A stretch of DNA of 64,000 bases from Raphanus sativus (taxonomy: Eukaryota; Streptophyta; Magnoliopsida; Brassicales; Brassicaceae): NCBI RefSeq assembly GCF_000801105.2, contig NC_079519.1:27379288-27443287 (forward strand). Direction: 5' to 3'. Positions within the stretch are counted from its first letter, which is position 1. The number at the start of each line of letters is the position of its first letter. The notes beneath the pieces are model-generated. The model ran no database searches. It worked only from the letters and a program-made list of their open reading frames with translations, and had not been told where the DNA came from. This document shows, piece after piece, positions 1 through 10,975 of the stretch. The position numbers and the translations under genes were made by a program.

Positions 1-146
1 ACAACTCCCTAGGAAGTGACGATGAGCTAATTACAAGTGATCATCATTTAAAAGTTTTAAAGCTTCCATACAATCAATAACATTCACAGCCAATCATAAC
101 TAACTAACTAACAGCTTGCAAAGGGAAGGGTAGTAGGAAAGCTTAC

Positions 147-678
147 GGCTTCTTTGATGAAGACAGAGGAGGCAGCTCCTTTCCATTTAGGATCAGAGTC
201 AGGGAAGATCTGACCGATATCAGGAAGCCCTAAAGCTCCCAAGATAGCATCCACTACACAATGGAGCAACACATCCCCTGCCACACAAAACACCACATCA
301 TCAACAAAGCTCAAAGCCTCAATCTATTACAAAAAGCTCAAAACTTTTTTTTGTACCATCGGAGTGAGCTTCGCAGCCTCTATCGTGAGGGATATCAATC
401 CCGCCTATTATCAGAGGGTACCCCGGCTCTAACCGGTGCAGATCGAACCCGTGACCCACTCGAAACGGAAGTGTTCTCGTTGATTTCTCCGGTTCGGCGG
501 AGGAAGCAACCGAAGCCGAGACTGAAGAACGATGGGACAAAGAGAGAGACTTTAGCCTCCGTGGTGAGAACCCATGACGGTCGATCTTCGCCGGCGGGAA
601 AAGGAATGGTCTTTTCGTAATTTGAGAGCGAAACAGAGACGAAGAAGAAGGAGATAGCTGAGTAGTACAAGTAGCCAT
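147..678 (-). CDS. ISPF: 2-C-methyl-D-erythritol 2,4-cyclodiphosphate synthase, 5' part (partial)
   Basis: The enzyme of the plastid MEP pathway that cyclises CDP-ME 2-phosphate to ME-2,4-cyclodiphosphate. Two exons are visible on the minus strand: 357-678 and 147-277, joined across a GT-AG intron. The rest lies beyond the left edge. The first ~60 residues are rich in Ser and basic residues, as expected for a plastid transit peptide. Then comes [19 protein letters not shown] with the Asp-x-His metal site, and [20 protein letters not shown], the family signature, split by the intron after the Asp-Gly codon start. An in-frame ATG lies further upstream (705), but the one at 678 starts with MATCTTQL and fits the plant family better. 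The gene is divergent from the G-patch gene that begins at 1004, so the ~300 bases between them hold both promoters. Identity is firm; the chosen start is inferred. Confidence 0.93.
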
Positions 679-1003
679 AGCCCCCATTTTGTCCTCTGAT
701 TCCAATCAGCCACTTTTTTTTTAATAAATAAAATACTTAGTGGGCTTCTTCGTTGGGCCTATAATATAGCCCATTAAAAGACTGATTAGATCTCTACCGT
801 CGATCACGTCGCATATCCACTAAACTTAACAATAAGCCGCGTCGTAGAGTGTAATAGCTCATCATCTCTGTCGGTTTTAGGTTTTGCTCCTCCCAGCTTG
901 TCCTAAACTCCCTCCGCCTCCCCACTCTTCTCTTCTTTTGACCGAAACGGCGACGGACTTACCTGCAATATCTAGATCGATAGCCGGAAACAAAGAAGAG
1001 AAG

Positions 1004-3235
1004 ATGGCGGCGCCGGAAGCTCCAGTAAAGTACGTCGGTATCCTAAAGGAATCCGCCGCTTTCCGCCTAATGAAATCGATGGTGAGTTCAGTTTTTTGCC
1101 TAAATGATCATCTAAGCTTAGTGATTTCTCACAAAGACTTCTAATTGTTTCGGAATGGTTGTTATATTTGTGTAAAGGGATGGGAAGAAGGAGAAGGACT
1201 TGGTAAAGACAAGCAAGGGATCAAAGGCTATGTCCGTGTCAAGAACAAGCAAGACACAACCGGTTTGTTCCTTTCTTATTCTTTGTCTTAATGTATTGTG
1301 TTTAATGGCCATTACACATACTCAAAGCCTGATTTTAGGAAACTTGAAATAGAGCTATGTTTGCACTTGTATATACACAAACAAGTTATTGATCTCTGAT
1401 TTTTTGTTAGAATGTAGTGTGTATATAGAGCTAGATGAATAATTCATCTGTAATACGACTTAAAAATTTGAACTTTGGGAGCAGGTGTTGGTGTTGACAA
1501 GCCGAATCCATGGGCATTCGATACTACTCAGTTTGATAACATTCTCAAGAAGTTGAAAGTGGTAATGGCTTGTCTATTTTCTACTGATATCTCTTTATAA
1601 ATGATTTTAATCCTTATTCTTGTGTGTTGTTTGCAGCAAGCAGCACCTATCAAGAAGGATGATGGTATATATACTTATCTTTTAACTATTTTAAAGTTCT
1701 GTCGCTTGGATTTTCTTAATGAGTTGTGTTTATGTGGCATGTAACAGCTTCGGAGAAGGAAGCTGAAAGTGACGATGAAGCTGGCAAATCTGAGCCTGTC
1801 AAGCCCAATGTTGCTAAGGTTACTCGTCCACAAGGAAGGTTGCTACATCATTTCTTATTCTTAAGTTTCTCTCTTTAGCCATTCTCGGTGGCATTGTGTT
1901 TTGAGTGTTTTGTGTCTTGTTGTTCTGTAATTAGGTATAAACGTAGAGAGAAGGGGAAGCTTGTCAATTCTTACTCTTCTAAAGATCTTGAAGGCATACT
2001 TGTAAGCTTTCTTTTCTACTATTATTTCTCTACTTGTTTGATCTCCTGATTCATGGCCATTAAGATTATTGCTAACGCCTGCATATTGTTTATTTCTGCA
2101 TTTTTTTATCAGATTGGTATAACTTGGTCTATATTGTTTTTACTGTTGTGTAGGTTAAGCGAACTGAGGAGCCTTCTCCTGCGGTTTGTGACATAGCCGA
2201 TGATGCTATGGAGATTGAAATCATATCTGAGGACCAACATCCTGATGTTGAAGGTGTGTGTAATTGGTCTTGAAATCTTGAATTGGTGCGACTTTCATTT
2301 CGCTGTCCTGAAAAATGTCTATTGATCTTTTGAACCGAACAGAACAGAAAATCGAAGAACCTTCTTCAGACTGGTGGGGATTTAAATCCGGGTTTGTCTC
2401 GGGCGGTCTTCTTGGAGCTAAGCCTGGCAAAAAGAAATCATCCAAGTCTAAGGAGCGAAAAATGTTTTGTGAGGACGATCAAGAGAATCTTTACAACATG
2501 GTTCAGGTATGTGTCTACCTCTTCTTCTCAAGCTATTCTTACAAAAGAGTTATCTTAACTCTCTGGAAATGATGTATGCAGGATAAAGCCACGGCTGGAA
2601 AACAAGGACTGGGTATCAAGGACCGGCCTAAGAAAATAGCTGGTGTTCGTTACCAAGGAAAGAAAACTTCTTTTGATAACAGTGATGATGATGACGATAC
2701 TGATGAAGAGGAAGAGGAAGAAGAAGAGAGTGAAGAAGATGATGACAAGGACTCTGTTATAGAAAATTCTCTCCCAGCAAAAAGGAAGCGTGATGAAATC
2801 ACTGAACCTAAAATCAAGTTGAAGAAACTGTGCAAGCAGATTCTTAAAAAGGTATTTTGTCAATTTTAACTTTGAAAAGTTATTATTGTCTTCCTCTGAA
2901 ACACGTATTGTCTTAAAATTTTCAGGAAGCTGGTAGTGGTGGATCCATGAAGCTGAAACAGCTTAAATCTCTAATTGATGAACAAGCACCATCGCTTCTC
3001 TCGGAGTTTTCTTCAAGGAAAGATGCTATTGCTTACTTGAAACTTAAGGTAATACTAATCTTTACTCATGTTATTACTTTATGTGCTACACTGAGTTGTG
3101 GATTTAGTAAACTAAATCGTTTTTTTTCTCAATTTCTTACTGATGTTGGACGTGATCTCGTTGTTGCAGCTGGAGCGAAGTGGGAAATTTATTGTGGAGG
3201 GAAAGAAGATCAGTCTCGTATCTAAAAACAAGTGA
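1004..3235 (+). CDS. G-patch (D111) domain protein, At1g63980-like
   Basis: Eleven exons give a 382-residue open frame: 1004-1081, 1178-1262, 1485-1561, 1637-1664, 1748-1838, 1935-2001, 2154-2253, 2343-2506, 2582-2851, 2926-3048, 3170-3235. All introns are GT-AG and phases add up. The N terminus (about residues 20-60) has the G-patch core [16 protein letters not shown], a glycine-rich module that in other proteins binds and activates DEAH-box RNA helicases. A second conserved block (around residues 210-250) ends [12 protein letters not shown]. Next is a long acidic run of Asp/Glu near residue 260 followed by a nuclear-type basic patch KRKRD. The C-terminal ~60 residues look like a helical module. 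A nuclear RNA-processing or ribosome-biogenesis role is inferred from the PINX1/Gno1-type domain order. The gene is convergent with SPO11-2, whose stop lies 237 bases away. Confidence 0.9.
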
Positions 3236-3471
3236 GGACAATTATCGTTATACTACCTGCATAGGACAGTGGAGATTAGGGCAAGTTTTGTTACTGAATC
3301 ACCACCATGCCATATGTATAACAAATATCTTTTCATTTTGAAATTTTGAGAGTCTGCATTAAAACTTCACCATAGTAAGTCAAAACTAATCTCTTTTATT
3401 GAAGAGCAGATATAGAACAAACTCTTGTTTATTGTGTTTCTGGAATTTTCATGCTGGAGTGTGAAGCGTTG

Positions 3472-5419
3472 TTATATGTATTTGCCCTGTACGATCTTGG
3501 TGGCTATATATTTCCCGAGATAGTTATAACCATGGCAATACAGTGCTTCTATCTCAGCTCTCTTACCAGTTTCGATCATCAGTGACAACTCCTCTCTGTA
3601 GTTTTCCTTCCAGAAGCAAATAAAAAAGGAGTCGGGTTTTAATTCGTAGATTCAATTACGGATACGACCTGAGTTTCATTCAATCTACCTGCAAGATTTT
3701 AGAGGACAATAAGCTTTTAGCAATCTGCGAGTCCTTTGGCTTAAGAGGAACCAAAGACTCTTGGGGTATCAGGTTGAGATCATCTCCTCGCAGCCCAATC
3801 CACTTAACATTGCAAGCTAAAGACAAACCAAAAGGCCTATCAGAACAGGAGACTTGGATGACTGTCATTATTACATCCACTTCATATTGCAGTCTTGATT
3901 TACCATATCTGTAAGCTTCAAGACCCATTCCTACGCTTCCAAACTTGAAGGTGCATAGTATAGCTAACCCAGCTGGATTCCTATGCAATGACAGACTTGT
4001 CAGTTATGAGTACTAAACTTCTATCTTTAAACAAAGAGAAGAATGTTTATTTTTAGTGCTCACCAATCTACTAGAGCAAGAATTGGGAGATGAGGAAATG
4101 TTATGCTCATCCGATGAAGGAAAAACCTAAACCATTCAACCTCCAAAAAGCTATTATTCAGCATCAATGACTACATTTCAACCATGGTTTTTGTTAAATC
4201 TGATTTTTTAAGATTTTCTTGACCTTGTGGCAATGTCCGGATACCCTTTTGCAGTAACGAACACACAAGGAATGTGATTGAACACACGATCTTCCACAAG
4301 CCGATGAAATATCGCATGCTTAAAAAAACAGATCTAGCAGTGAACTTACATGGATAATTTAATGTTGTGTCATGTCTAAAGAGTAATACCTTTTCGACAA
4401 GAATGATATAGCGAGCATCGCTTGTGATGATGGTGTTGTCTAGCAAATTCAAGTCTCCTGAGATAGGAAACCCAGAAGAACCACAGGCTGAACAGTCTAC
4501 AGCTTCCTTACCTGGTTCCTGCATGTGATAAATAGGCAGAGATCAGAAATCCTAGCTAAGAAACAGAGAGAGACATGATGATTCATTAGTGTTAACTCAC
4601 TTGTAGAGATAACCTTCCAGCAACAAGGCCTCTGGTAGAAGCCATAATCCCAAGACTGAATCTACTGCAACGTAAAAGTGCCACCACATCTGCACAAAAC
4701 AAAACAAAAAAAAACATTTTTAAAAATAGAACCATGACACGTGGCGGCACTAGAAATCAGACCTTGGACGCTTCGGTTGACTTCAAGCTGAGAAGAAAAG
4801 TAGTCAGGCGAATCACAAAGCAGTTTATAGAAGAGCTCTCTTTGAGTGACTCGCTTTCCTTGAAGCAGAATCTGAAAGCACATCTCCATAACTTTCCACA
4901 CTAAGAAATTCAAAAACCATGAGATCTGTGATTTTCAAATCAAAAAGAAGATTCAACAATGGTATAGATACCGCGCACAAAAGCTTTGGCAGTTTTAGCA
5001 TTGGTCAAGGAGCTCTTGGTAAAGGAAGTAGAGAGGAATATGTACGAAACGTCTGTGAGTATGCCTTTGTTTACGCAGCTATTGCTTCTCTTCCTATTGA
5101 TCTGTTAAAAACCAGACTCAAGAGCATTTCAATTCGGGAATCGATAAGATCTCCGCGATTAATGAGATTTAGTTACCAGAGAGAGATCGGAGATGGCTGG
5201 ATCTGTAGAATTCAACACTCTGAGGAGATTGAGAACAGACACTTCGATTCTAGCACGAGCCTGTTTACACAACAATCTTCAATTTCAAAATCGGAACCAC
5301 GGCACTAATCGCGAATTTTGAGAATCGGCAGGGGAGAAACTTACTTCGTGAGGAGGAAGGATATCAGCGTAGGAGGTGTTTTGATCCGAGAAGAACTTCA
5401 TCGATGCTTCTTCCTCCAT
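3472..5419 (-). CDS. SPO11-2: SPO11-2, meiotic topoisomerase VI-A-like protein
   Basis: Eleven minus-strand exons rebuild an uninterrupted 380-residue protein: 5345-5419, 5177-5260, 4972-5101, 4763-4900, 4601-4689, 4390-4518, 4224-4318, 4064-4126, 3904-3980, 3689-3816, 3472-3606. SPO11-2 acts with SPO11-1 and the MTOPVIB subunit to make the DNA double-strand breaks that start meiotic recombination. The 5Y-CAP domain keeps the catalytic tyrosine in QRELFYKLL (about residue 121). The Toprim fold keeps its acidic residues in [12 protein letters not shown] and [12 protein letters not shown], followed by the helix containing [19 protein letters not shown]. The C terminus ends VQGKYI. Length is close to Arabidopsis (383 residues) and no stop or frameshift was found, so this copy looks functional. 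The start was chosen because exon 1 gives the family N terminus with MKFFSDQ soon after. Confidence 0.94.
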
Positions 5420-6044
5420 TTCCAGATCTTTTTTTTTTCTTTCTCTGATTTGAATTTTTTGGAGGAGGAAGAGAGGCGCGCGATGTTTTTAGCTTTGACG
5501 AATGTACGTAATCTCGAAAACTGTTTATAGACTGTATGGCGTTTCATGCATAAGAAACCGGCATGCAGTTCATTAACCTTTCGACAGAACCCCATACAGT
5601 AATGATTATAATTATATTAATCCACAGTTTTTTTTCCTCTTGCATTTTGATCAATCTGAAATTTTATAAACAAAGCTTTGGCTACATCCGTGGAGAAATT
5701 TAATAAGTAAGCTATATGATAAAATTGAAGTACCTTTTTCAAAATAACACATATTTATTATTAATTAATTAATTATGAATAATTTATTTTGTTAGATTTT
5801 TTTCTAACCAAACTTATGGTTATTCTCTGACTAGAATATTTTCTATCACTAAAGACTAAACAGATTTATTTTAAATGTGACATACAAACTTTCAGTATTA
5901 TTTATTCTTTTATATTATTATTTCATTTCACATACAAAATATAAACTATAAATATTTTTTATTAAAACATATAAAGTTGTTTTTCAAATAAATGTTAAAT
6001 AAATTTATAACTAATATTATTTAATATATAGATAATAATACAAT
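5420..6044. other. Non-coding stretch upstream of SPO11-2
   Basis: The first ~200 bases hold the SPO11-2 5' leader and promoter. From about 5600 the DNA is strongly AT-rich with no open frame that resembles a protein and no recognisable transposon ends. I see nothing else here. Confidence 0.6.
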
Positions 6045-7316
6045 AACTAAATTTTAATTTAATATTTTTCCAAATTACACGTAGAAGAAAATGGCTTATT
6101 AAAAAACTTAGAGACATATCTATCTATTTTATTCAAACAAAAGCAAGTTTTTTTTACATAATTTTTTTTGGAAAGATAGACTTATTAATATATATCAACA
6201 TACTAATTGGTGTTTTAATTTATAAATAAATACATCAAAATATTTATATGATTAAAATTACTAATTGACAAATATGTTATGTAACATGTCATTTTGATTG
6301 GTTTAACATATAATTACAATATGATCAACTAACAAAGTACATTCGATTAAAAGCCATCTATCTATCGTAAAAGTAATATACTACAAACCAAAAAACGAAC
6401 ATCCATATGAATTCTATGTTTGTTAAAATAAATACATGACCGAATACACAGATTTAGTTATTGTATTATTCCAAATATTAATTTAATATTTTTTCCAAAT
6501 TACATGTAGAAGAAAATGGCTTATTAAAAAACTTAGAGACATATCTATCTATTTTATTCAAACAAAAGCAAGTTTTTTTATATAATTCTTTTTTGGAAAG
6601 ATAGACTTATTAATATATATCAACATACTAATTGGTGTTTTAATTTATAAATAAATACATCAAAATATTTATATGATTAAAATTACTAATTGACAAATAT
6701 GTTATGTAACATGTCATTTTGATTGGTTTAACATATAATTACAATATGATCAACTAACAAAGTACATTCGATTAAAAGCCATCTATCTATCGTAAAAGTA
6801 ATATATTACAAACCAAAAAAACGAACATCCATATGAATTCTTATGTTTGTTAAAATAAATACATGAGCGAATACACAGATTTAGTAATTGTATTATTCCA
6901 AATTTTAATTTAATATTTTTCCAAATTACACGTAGAAGAAAATGGCTTATTAAAAAACTTAGAGACATATCTATCTATTTTATTCAAACAAAAGCAAGTT
7001 TTTTTACATAATATTTTTTTTGGAAATATAGACTTATTAATATATATCAACATACTAATTGGTGTTTTAATTTATAAATAAATACATCAAAATATTTATA
7101 TGATTAAAATTACTAATTGACAAATATGTTATGTAACATGTCATTTTGATTGGTTTAACATATAATTACAATATGATCAACTAACAAAGTACATTCGATT
7201 AAAAGCCATCTATCTATCGTAAAAGTAATATACTACAAACCAAAAAATGAACATCCATATGAATTCTTATGTTTGTTAAAATAAATACATGAGCGAATAC
7301 ACAGATTTAGTTAAAT
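6045..7316. repeat. Three-copy tandem array, ~426-bp unit
   Basis: The word GTAGAAGAAAATGGCTTATT begins at 6081, 6506 and 6933, so the period is 425-427 bases. The copies match almost base for base over most of the unit and differ by scattered substitutions and one- to three-base indels in A/T runs. Each unit includes GACATATCTATCTATTTTAT, CATGTCATTTTGATTGG and a run ending ACACAGATTTAGT. The unit is AT-rich and has no coding potential I can see. Near-identity suggests recent amplification or ongoing homogenisation. It could be the internal tandem region of a larger mobile element, but I could not find Helitron ends or terminal inverted repeats around it. Confidence 0.88.
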
Positions 7317-7393
7317 AAATAATCTAAAATTGTATACGTTGATTAGCTTGATTTGATTATACCAAATGATATTTACATCTATGTATCTCGTCT

Positions 7394-7787
7394 CAGGACA
7401 AGGTTGGTATAGTACTTTGGAAAGATTTGATAGCCTAATGGGAGCAAGGAATGTAAGATCGAGTCTTTCTCCCTTGCATTCAGAGGTGGAAGCATTGATA
7501 TAAGCAATGGAATGTATGAAAAATTTACGTCAGTTCAGGGTTACGTTTGCAACGGATTGTTTCCAATTGGTATAGATGGTTTCGGAACCACATGAATGGT
7601 CAGCTTTTGCAAGTTATCTGGAGGATATAAAGACTCTTAAAGACGTTCTTGTCAACTCAGAGATTGTTCATGTACCACGAACATAGAATATGCAGGCGAA
7701 CAGACTAGCACGAAGTGTCAGGATGCAACCGTCTTTTGTCGTTCACATGGACTCCGATTTACCGGCTTGGTTTTCCGAGTTAAGATA
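7394..7787 (+). pseudogene. LINE-type RNase H domain relic
   Basis: One reading frame runs with only three in-frame stops from about 7394 to the terminal TAA. It encodes a recognisable RVT_3/RNase H-like tail of a non-LTR retrotransposon: GWYSTLERFDSLMGARN, SPLHSEVEAL (the acidic Glu of the RNase H site), FRVTFATDC (the Asp of the site), then EIVHVP, LARSVRMQPSFVVHMD and LPAWFSEL. Three stop codons break the frame (after EALI, after FQLV and after VPRT). The upstream reverse transcriptase and endonuclease parts are not present, so this is a truncated, decayed fragment. Confidence 0.75.
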
Positions 7788-8261
7788 AAAGTTTTTGTTT
7801 CTGCTGATGATAAAAAAGAAAAAAAGATATTTACATCTATGTAGCAATACAGAAAAAAGAAGATTCAACCAAACAAATAACTTTTTAAAAAGGTGGCAAA
7901 AGAGAAATAGATCCAGAGAAAAGCTTCAGTTGGAATCATATAGTTTGTATTCGAAAGAACACATTTCAAATTTAAAACCAACGTTGAAATACTAAATCAA
8001 AAGAGAATGGGAGTGGTTAATACATTTAAGTTGGATTTTCCGGTTAAATTTACTATCCCAGCCGAACAGAACTCAAAAACTATATGAACCGGACCTACAC
8101 CGAAAATAAAACACTTAAGTCTCATATCCAAACTACCAGTATCCAAAATATCCGAACTAAAATGATATCCAAAATGCTTAGGGCTAATTACAAACATGAA
8201 ATGGAGATCCACATTTTAGGGGTATAAAAATTTGTTTTAAAGCCCAATATAAGAGAGAATT
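7788..8261. other. Non-coding stretch
   Basis: No gene. Bases around 8040-8180 contain spaced words such as GAACCGGAC, TATCCAAA and ATCCGAAC, resembling the degenerate (CGAAC)-type sequence inside the Helitron at 16.2-17.0 kb. I cannot set boundaries. Confidence 0.4.
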
Positions 8262-8612
8262 TAGTGGGAGATGAATTAAGATAAAGTTGATTGATTTTAA
8301 GAATCAAGAGAATTAAGAAGTCTATGAAACTATTATACTATAATGATTTTGAGAATCTTGAATGTATATGTAATATTTTGAAATTCTTGTTTTATGTGTT
8401 AAAATATTAAGAATCCAAATTCCAATAACATTAGATTTTGATAGAATTAAAAATCTTTAAAATCTAATTTTTTTGAATAACAATAGATTATATATGTCAT
8501 TAAAAGATCATAAAACCAATAACACTTGATTTTATAAGAATGTCAGAATCTATTATCCAATAACTATAAACTTTTAAAATTCTAACAATCATTATAAGTA
8601 GCTTCCACTAAC
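8262..8612. mobile_element. Possible MITE
   Basis: The ~350-bp AT-rich block begins TTAGTGGGAGATGAATTAAG and ends CTTCCACTAA. Read inverted, the right end is TTAGTGGAAG, so the two ends form an imperfect inverted repeat. No open frame. TTA at each outer edge would fit a PIF/Harbinger three-base target duplication. The call rests only on the ends and is tentative. Confidence 0.35.
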
Positions 8613-8917
8613 ATCCTCTAAAACAAATAAAATTTTGAAAACAGACATAAACGGAATCGAACACCTAATGCTGGGTTGTCATTAGCAGTGTATCCAAACC
8701 AGAAGTGTTGCAGAATCTTGACGTACATATAATGAAAACACTTTTTTGAACAATTTGTTTTTCCAACAAAAAAGTTTGAACTATTTTTTTAATTTATGTG
8801 TATTTTTTTTAATTTATGTGTATCATCCTTGTGCATGGACCACGTAATTTTTTTTATAATCTTTCTTCCACATAGGGACCATATAATAAAACACTAGAAT
8901 ATAAATTAAACATGTGT

Positions 8918-9726
8918 TAAAAAGAAAAAAAGTCGAGAGCAAAGGGAAAAAAAAAAAGACGTCGTCTATCCATCTTTTCCGGCCGGCGGCTAGCCGCTGT
9001 TACCGTGGGAAGATGGATTCTTTTTATTGCTTGTTTTAGTCTCTTTTTTTGCCTAGATGGATTCAAATCTGGTCCTAGGTTTCAGTTTGTCGGATTGAAG
9101 CCGGAAGTTTCAGATCGGACACCATAGAACCGGATCTCATCAGATCTGTGATATATGGTGGTTGATTTATAGTGACCGGCTGTGTTGAGTTCGATTGTGT
9201 TAGGTGCTGTTTTGTTTGTTTGCTATGGTGAAGAAGCGTCTAGAAGAGCATGGGGAGTCCGTTCAGAGTCTAATGGCAAGTCTCAGTTAGATCTGGAAGG
9301 AGTCGACGGAGTGCAAGCGTTTAGAAGGTGCAAGTTGAGCCTTTTACAGAATCCGGTGGCGAGTTAAAGCTGGATCTAAAGAAGGAAGTGGATGATTGGC
9401 GCGTAGAAGACGCGTGGTGGTCCCTGTCAAAGATCAATGGCAAGTTGGTTTGATTTTGAAGGGCGTCAATAAAGCATAAGCACGTAGAAAGCTTAACACA
9501 GCAACGGTTAATTGTAAGTTGACGGGCTGATCTTGGTTTTTTTGACTAGTTTTGATTTTCATTTAAGGTAGTTAAGGCTTTTGTATAAGATCTTTTGGCT
9601 CTGGGATTAGAGTATCTGCTAATCGCCGGCTTGTTTATTTCACTTTCTGGATTTTAGCTTGTGTGTTTAAGGTTTGTAATCTCAGTTATGTTTGAATAAT
9701 AAAACATCAGATGACAAAAAAAAAAA
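8918..9726 (+). mobile_element. Poly(A)-tailed retroelement insertion with 13-bp target duplication
   Basis: The insert is more GC-rich than its flanks and ends in an A-run (from about 9717). The 13 bases before it (ATTAAACATGTGT, 8905-8917) and after it (ATTGAACATGTGT, 9727-9739) match at 12 of 13 positions, as expected for a target-site duplication made by a LINE-type machinery. The 809-bp body has a GC-rich leader near 8980 (CCGGCCGGCGGCTAGCCGC) but no retroelement protein. It is either an internally deleted LINE (leader plus 3' end), a long SINE-like RNA, or a retrocopy of an unknown transcript. The 61-codon frame at 9182 is unsupported. Confidence 0.65.
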
Positions 9727-9739
9727 ATTGAACATGTGT

Positions 9740-10975
9740 CATGCATGTGACCTTCATTTTACAACGTCGATCGGCCTCTTGCGAATATGATCATGCAAAT
9801 TTTATCCTATTATAAGATTTTCAAGTCATCATATTTTTAAATTGAATGCCCTCTTTTAAGAAAAAAAAAGATATATGTATATGTTTACGTGTGAGCAGGA
9901 GTTTGCATTGGTTTAAAACTATGCTAATTTTTATTTGGATTAATTCGACCGGTCAAACGAGATTCTTAACAACTACAACCACAAGAATTTAAGTTCGTTT
10001 AACCGTATTTAATGCCCAACACTTTAAGCGACTTCATCTCAAAAACTATATTTTGATTATCATCATATTTAATTATGTGCGGTTTTGATGAGCGAAATTT
10101 AAGAATTTTTTTTTTTTTTGAAAAACGAAATTTAAGAATTGCAAAATGAATTTATGTGAATTTATGTATATGCTGTCCAATAGATATGTCAAGTTTCTTA
10201 TGCACTCATGACTCGGTGGAACCTACCAAAACGATCTTATACAATAATTAACCACACATATTTATGAAACAGTACTGCCATTTTACCTGTTACATGTAAA
10301 TTGATAAGCTATTTAAGCTAATACCAAGCATTCCCTTGGTCATGGGAAAACATCATCTTGAAAGTAGAAATTAACTTTAACCACTAATATGATAGATGTA
10401 TTTGATTGCCATATATGAGACATGGGGCATGTGGGTATATATAGTCTTTCACATAAGGTTACAACTTTAAGTTATCATTACACTTTACACATAAAACATC
10501 AGTATTAATTAATATCTTATAAGTATTATGGTCAAAATATGAAAAAATCGATATAGTATATAACATATACCGGTATCTTTCAAATTTATCAGCTGTTCTT
10601 TTTTTTTTCTTAATACATATATAACCTTCTTAGGCTCCAAATAAATAAGTTTGGCGTAGTAAATACATTTTAAGTAGGGTGATATACGAATCTAGATAAA
10701 AATATTGATCAAAAACATTCTTAAGGAGAAGAAAATATATATAGCTAGGAAAATTAAGGAGGAAATTCTAAAGCAGTTGAACAGAAGTTAGGTGAATATA
10801 GTTGGCCTTAATGTTATATACCCTTTTACTCATTCTTTTTCTTTCTTCCCTACGAATATCTTTATAACCTTTCGCGTCTTCTCTTCTCCTTCTTCTTTAT
10901 ATCCCCAAATATATACATAAACATACCTTCATATAGTGTGTGAGAAAGAGATCTAGATAGACAAAGCTTCATACA
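9740..10975. other. Upstream region of WRKY56
   Basis: About 1.2 kb without a gene. AT-rich; a short direct duplication of CGAAATTTAAGAATT lies around 10093-10140. The last ~150 bases are pyrimidine-rich and contain CTTTATATCC, a plausible TATA region for WRKY56. No transposon ends were recognised. Confidence 0.5.

Noticed and set aside
4601..4689. Phe in SPO11-2 CSRFSLG as a possible loss of the catalytic Tyr
   Set aside because: The catalytic Tyr is in ELFY of the preceding exon and is present.
4919..5308. 129-codon plus-strand frame
   Set aside because: Antisense to SPO11-2 exons 2 and 3, which assemble cleanly.
9182..9367. 61-codon frame in the poly(A) element
   Set aside because: No homology or codon signal, and no conserved motif.
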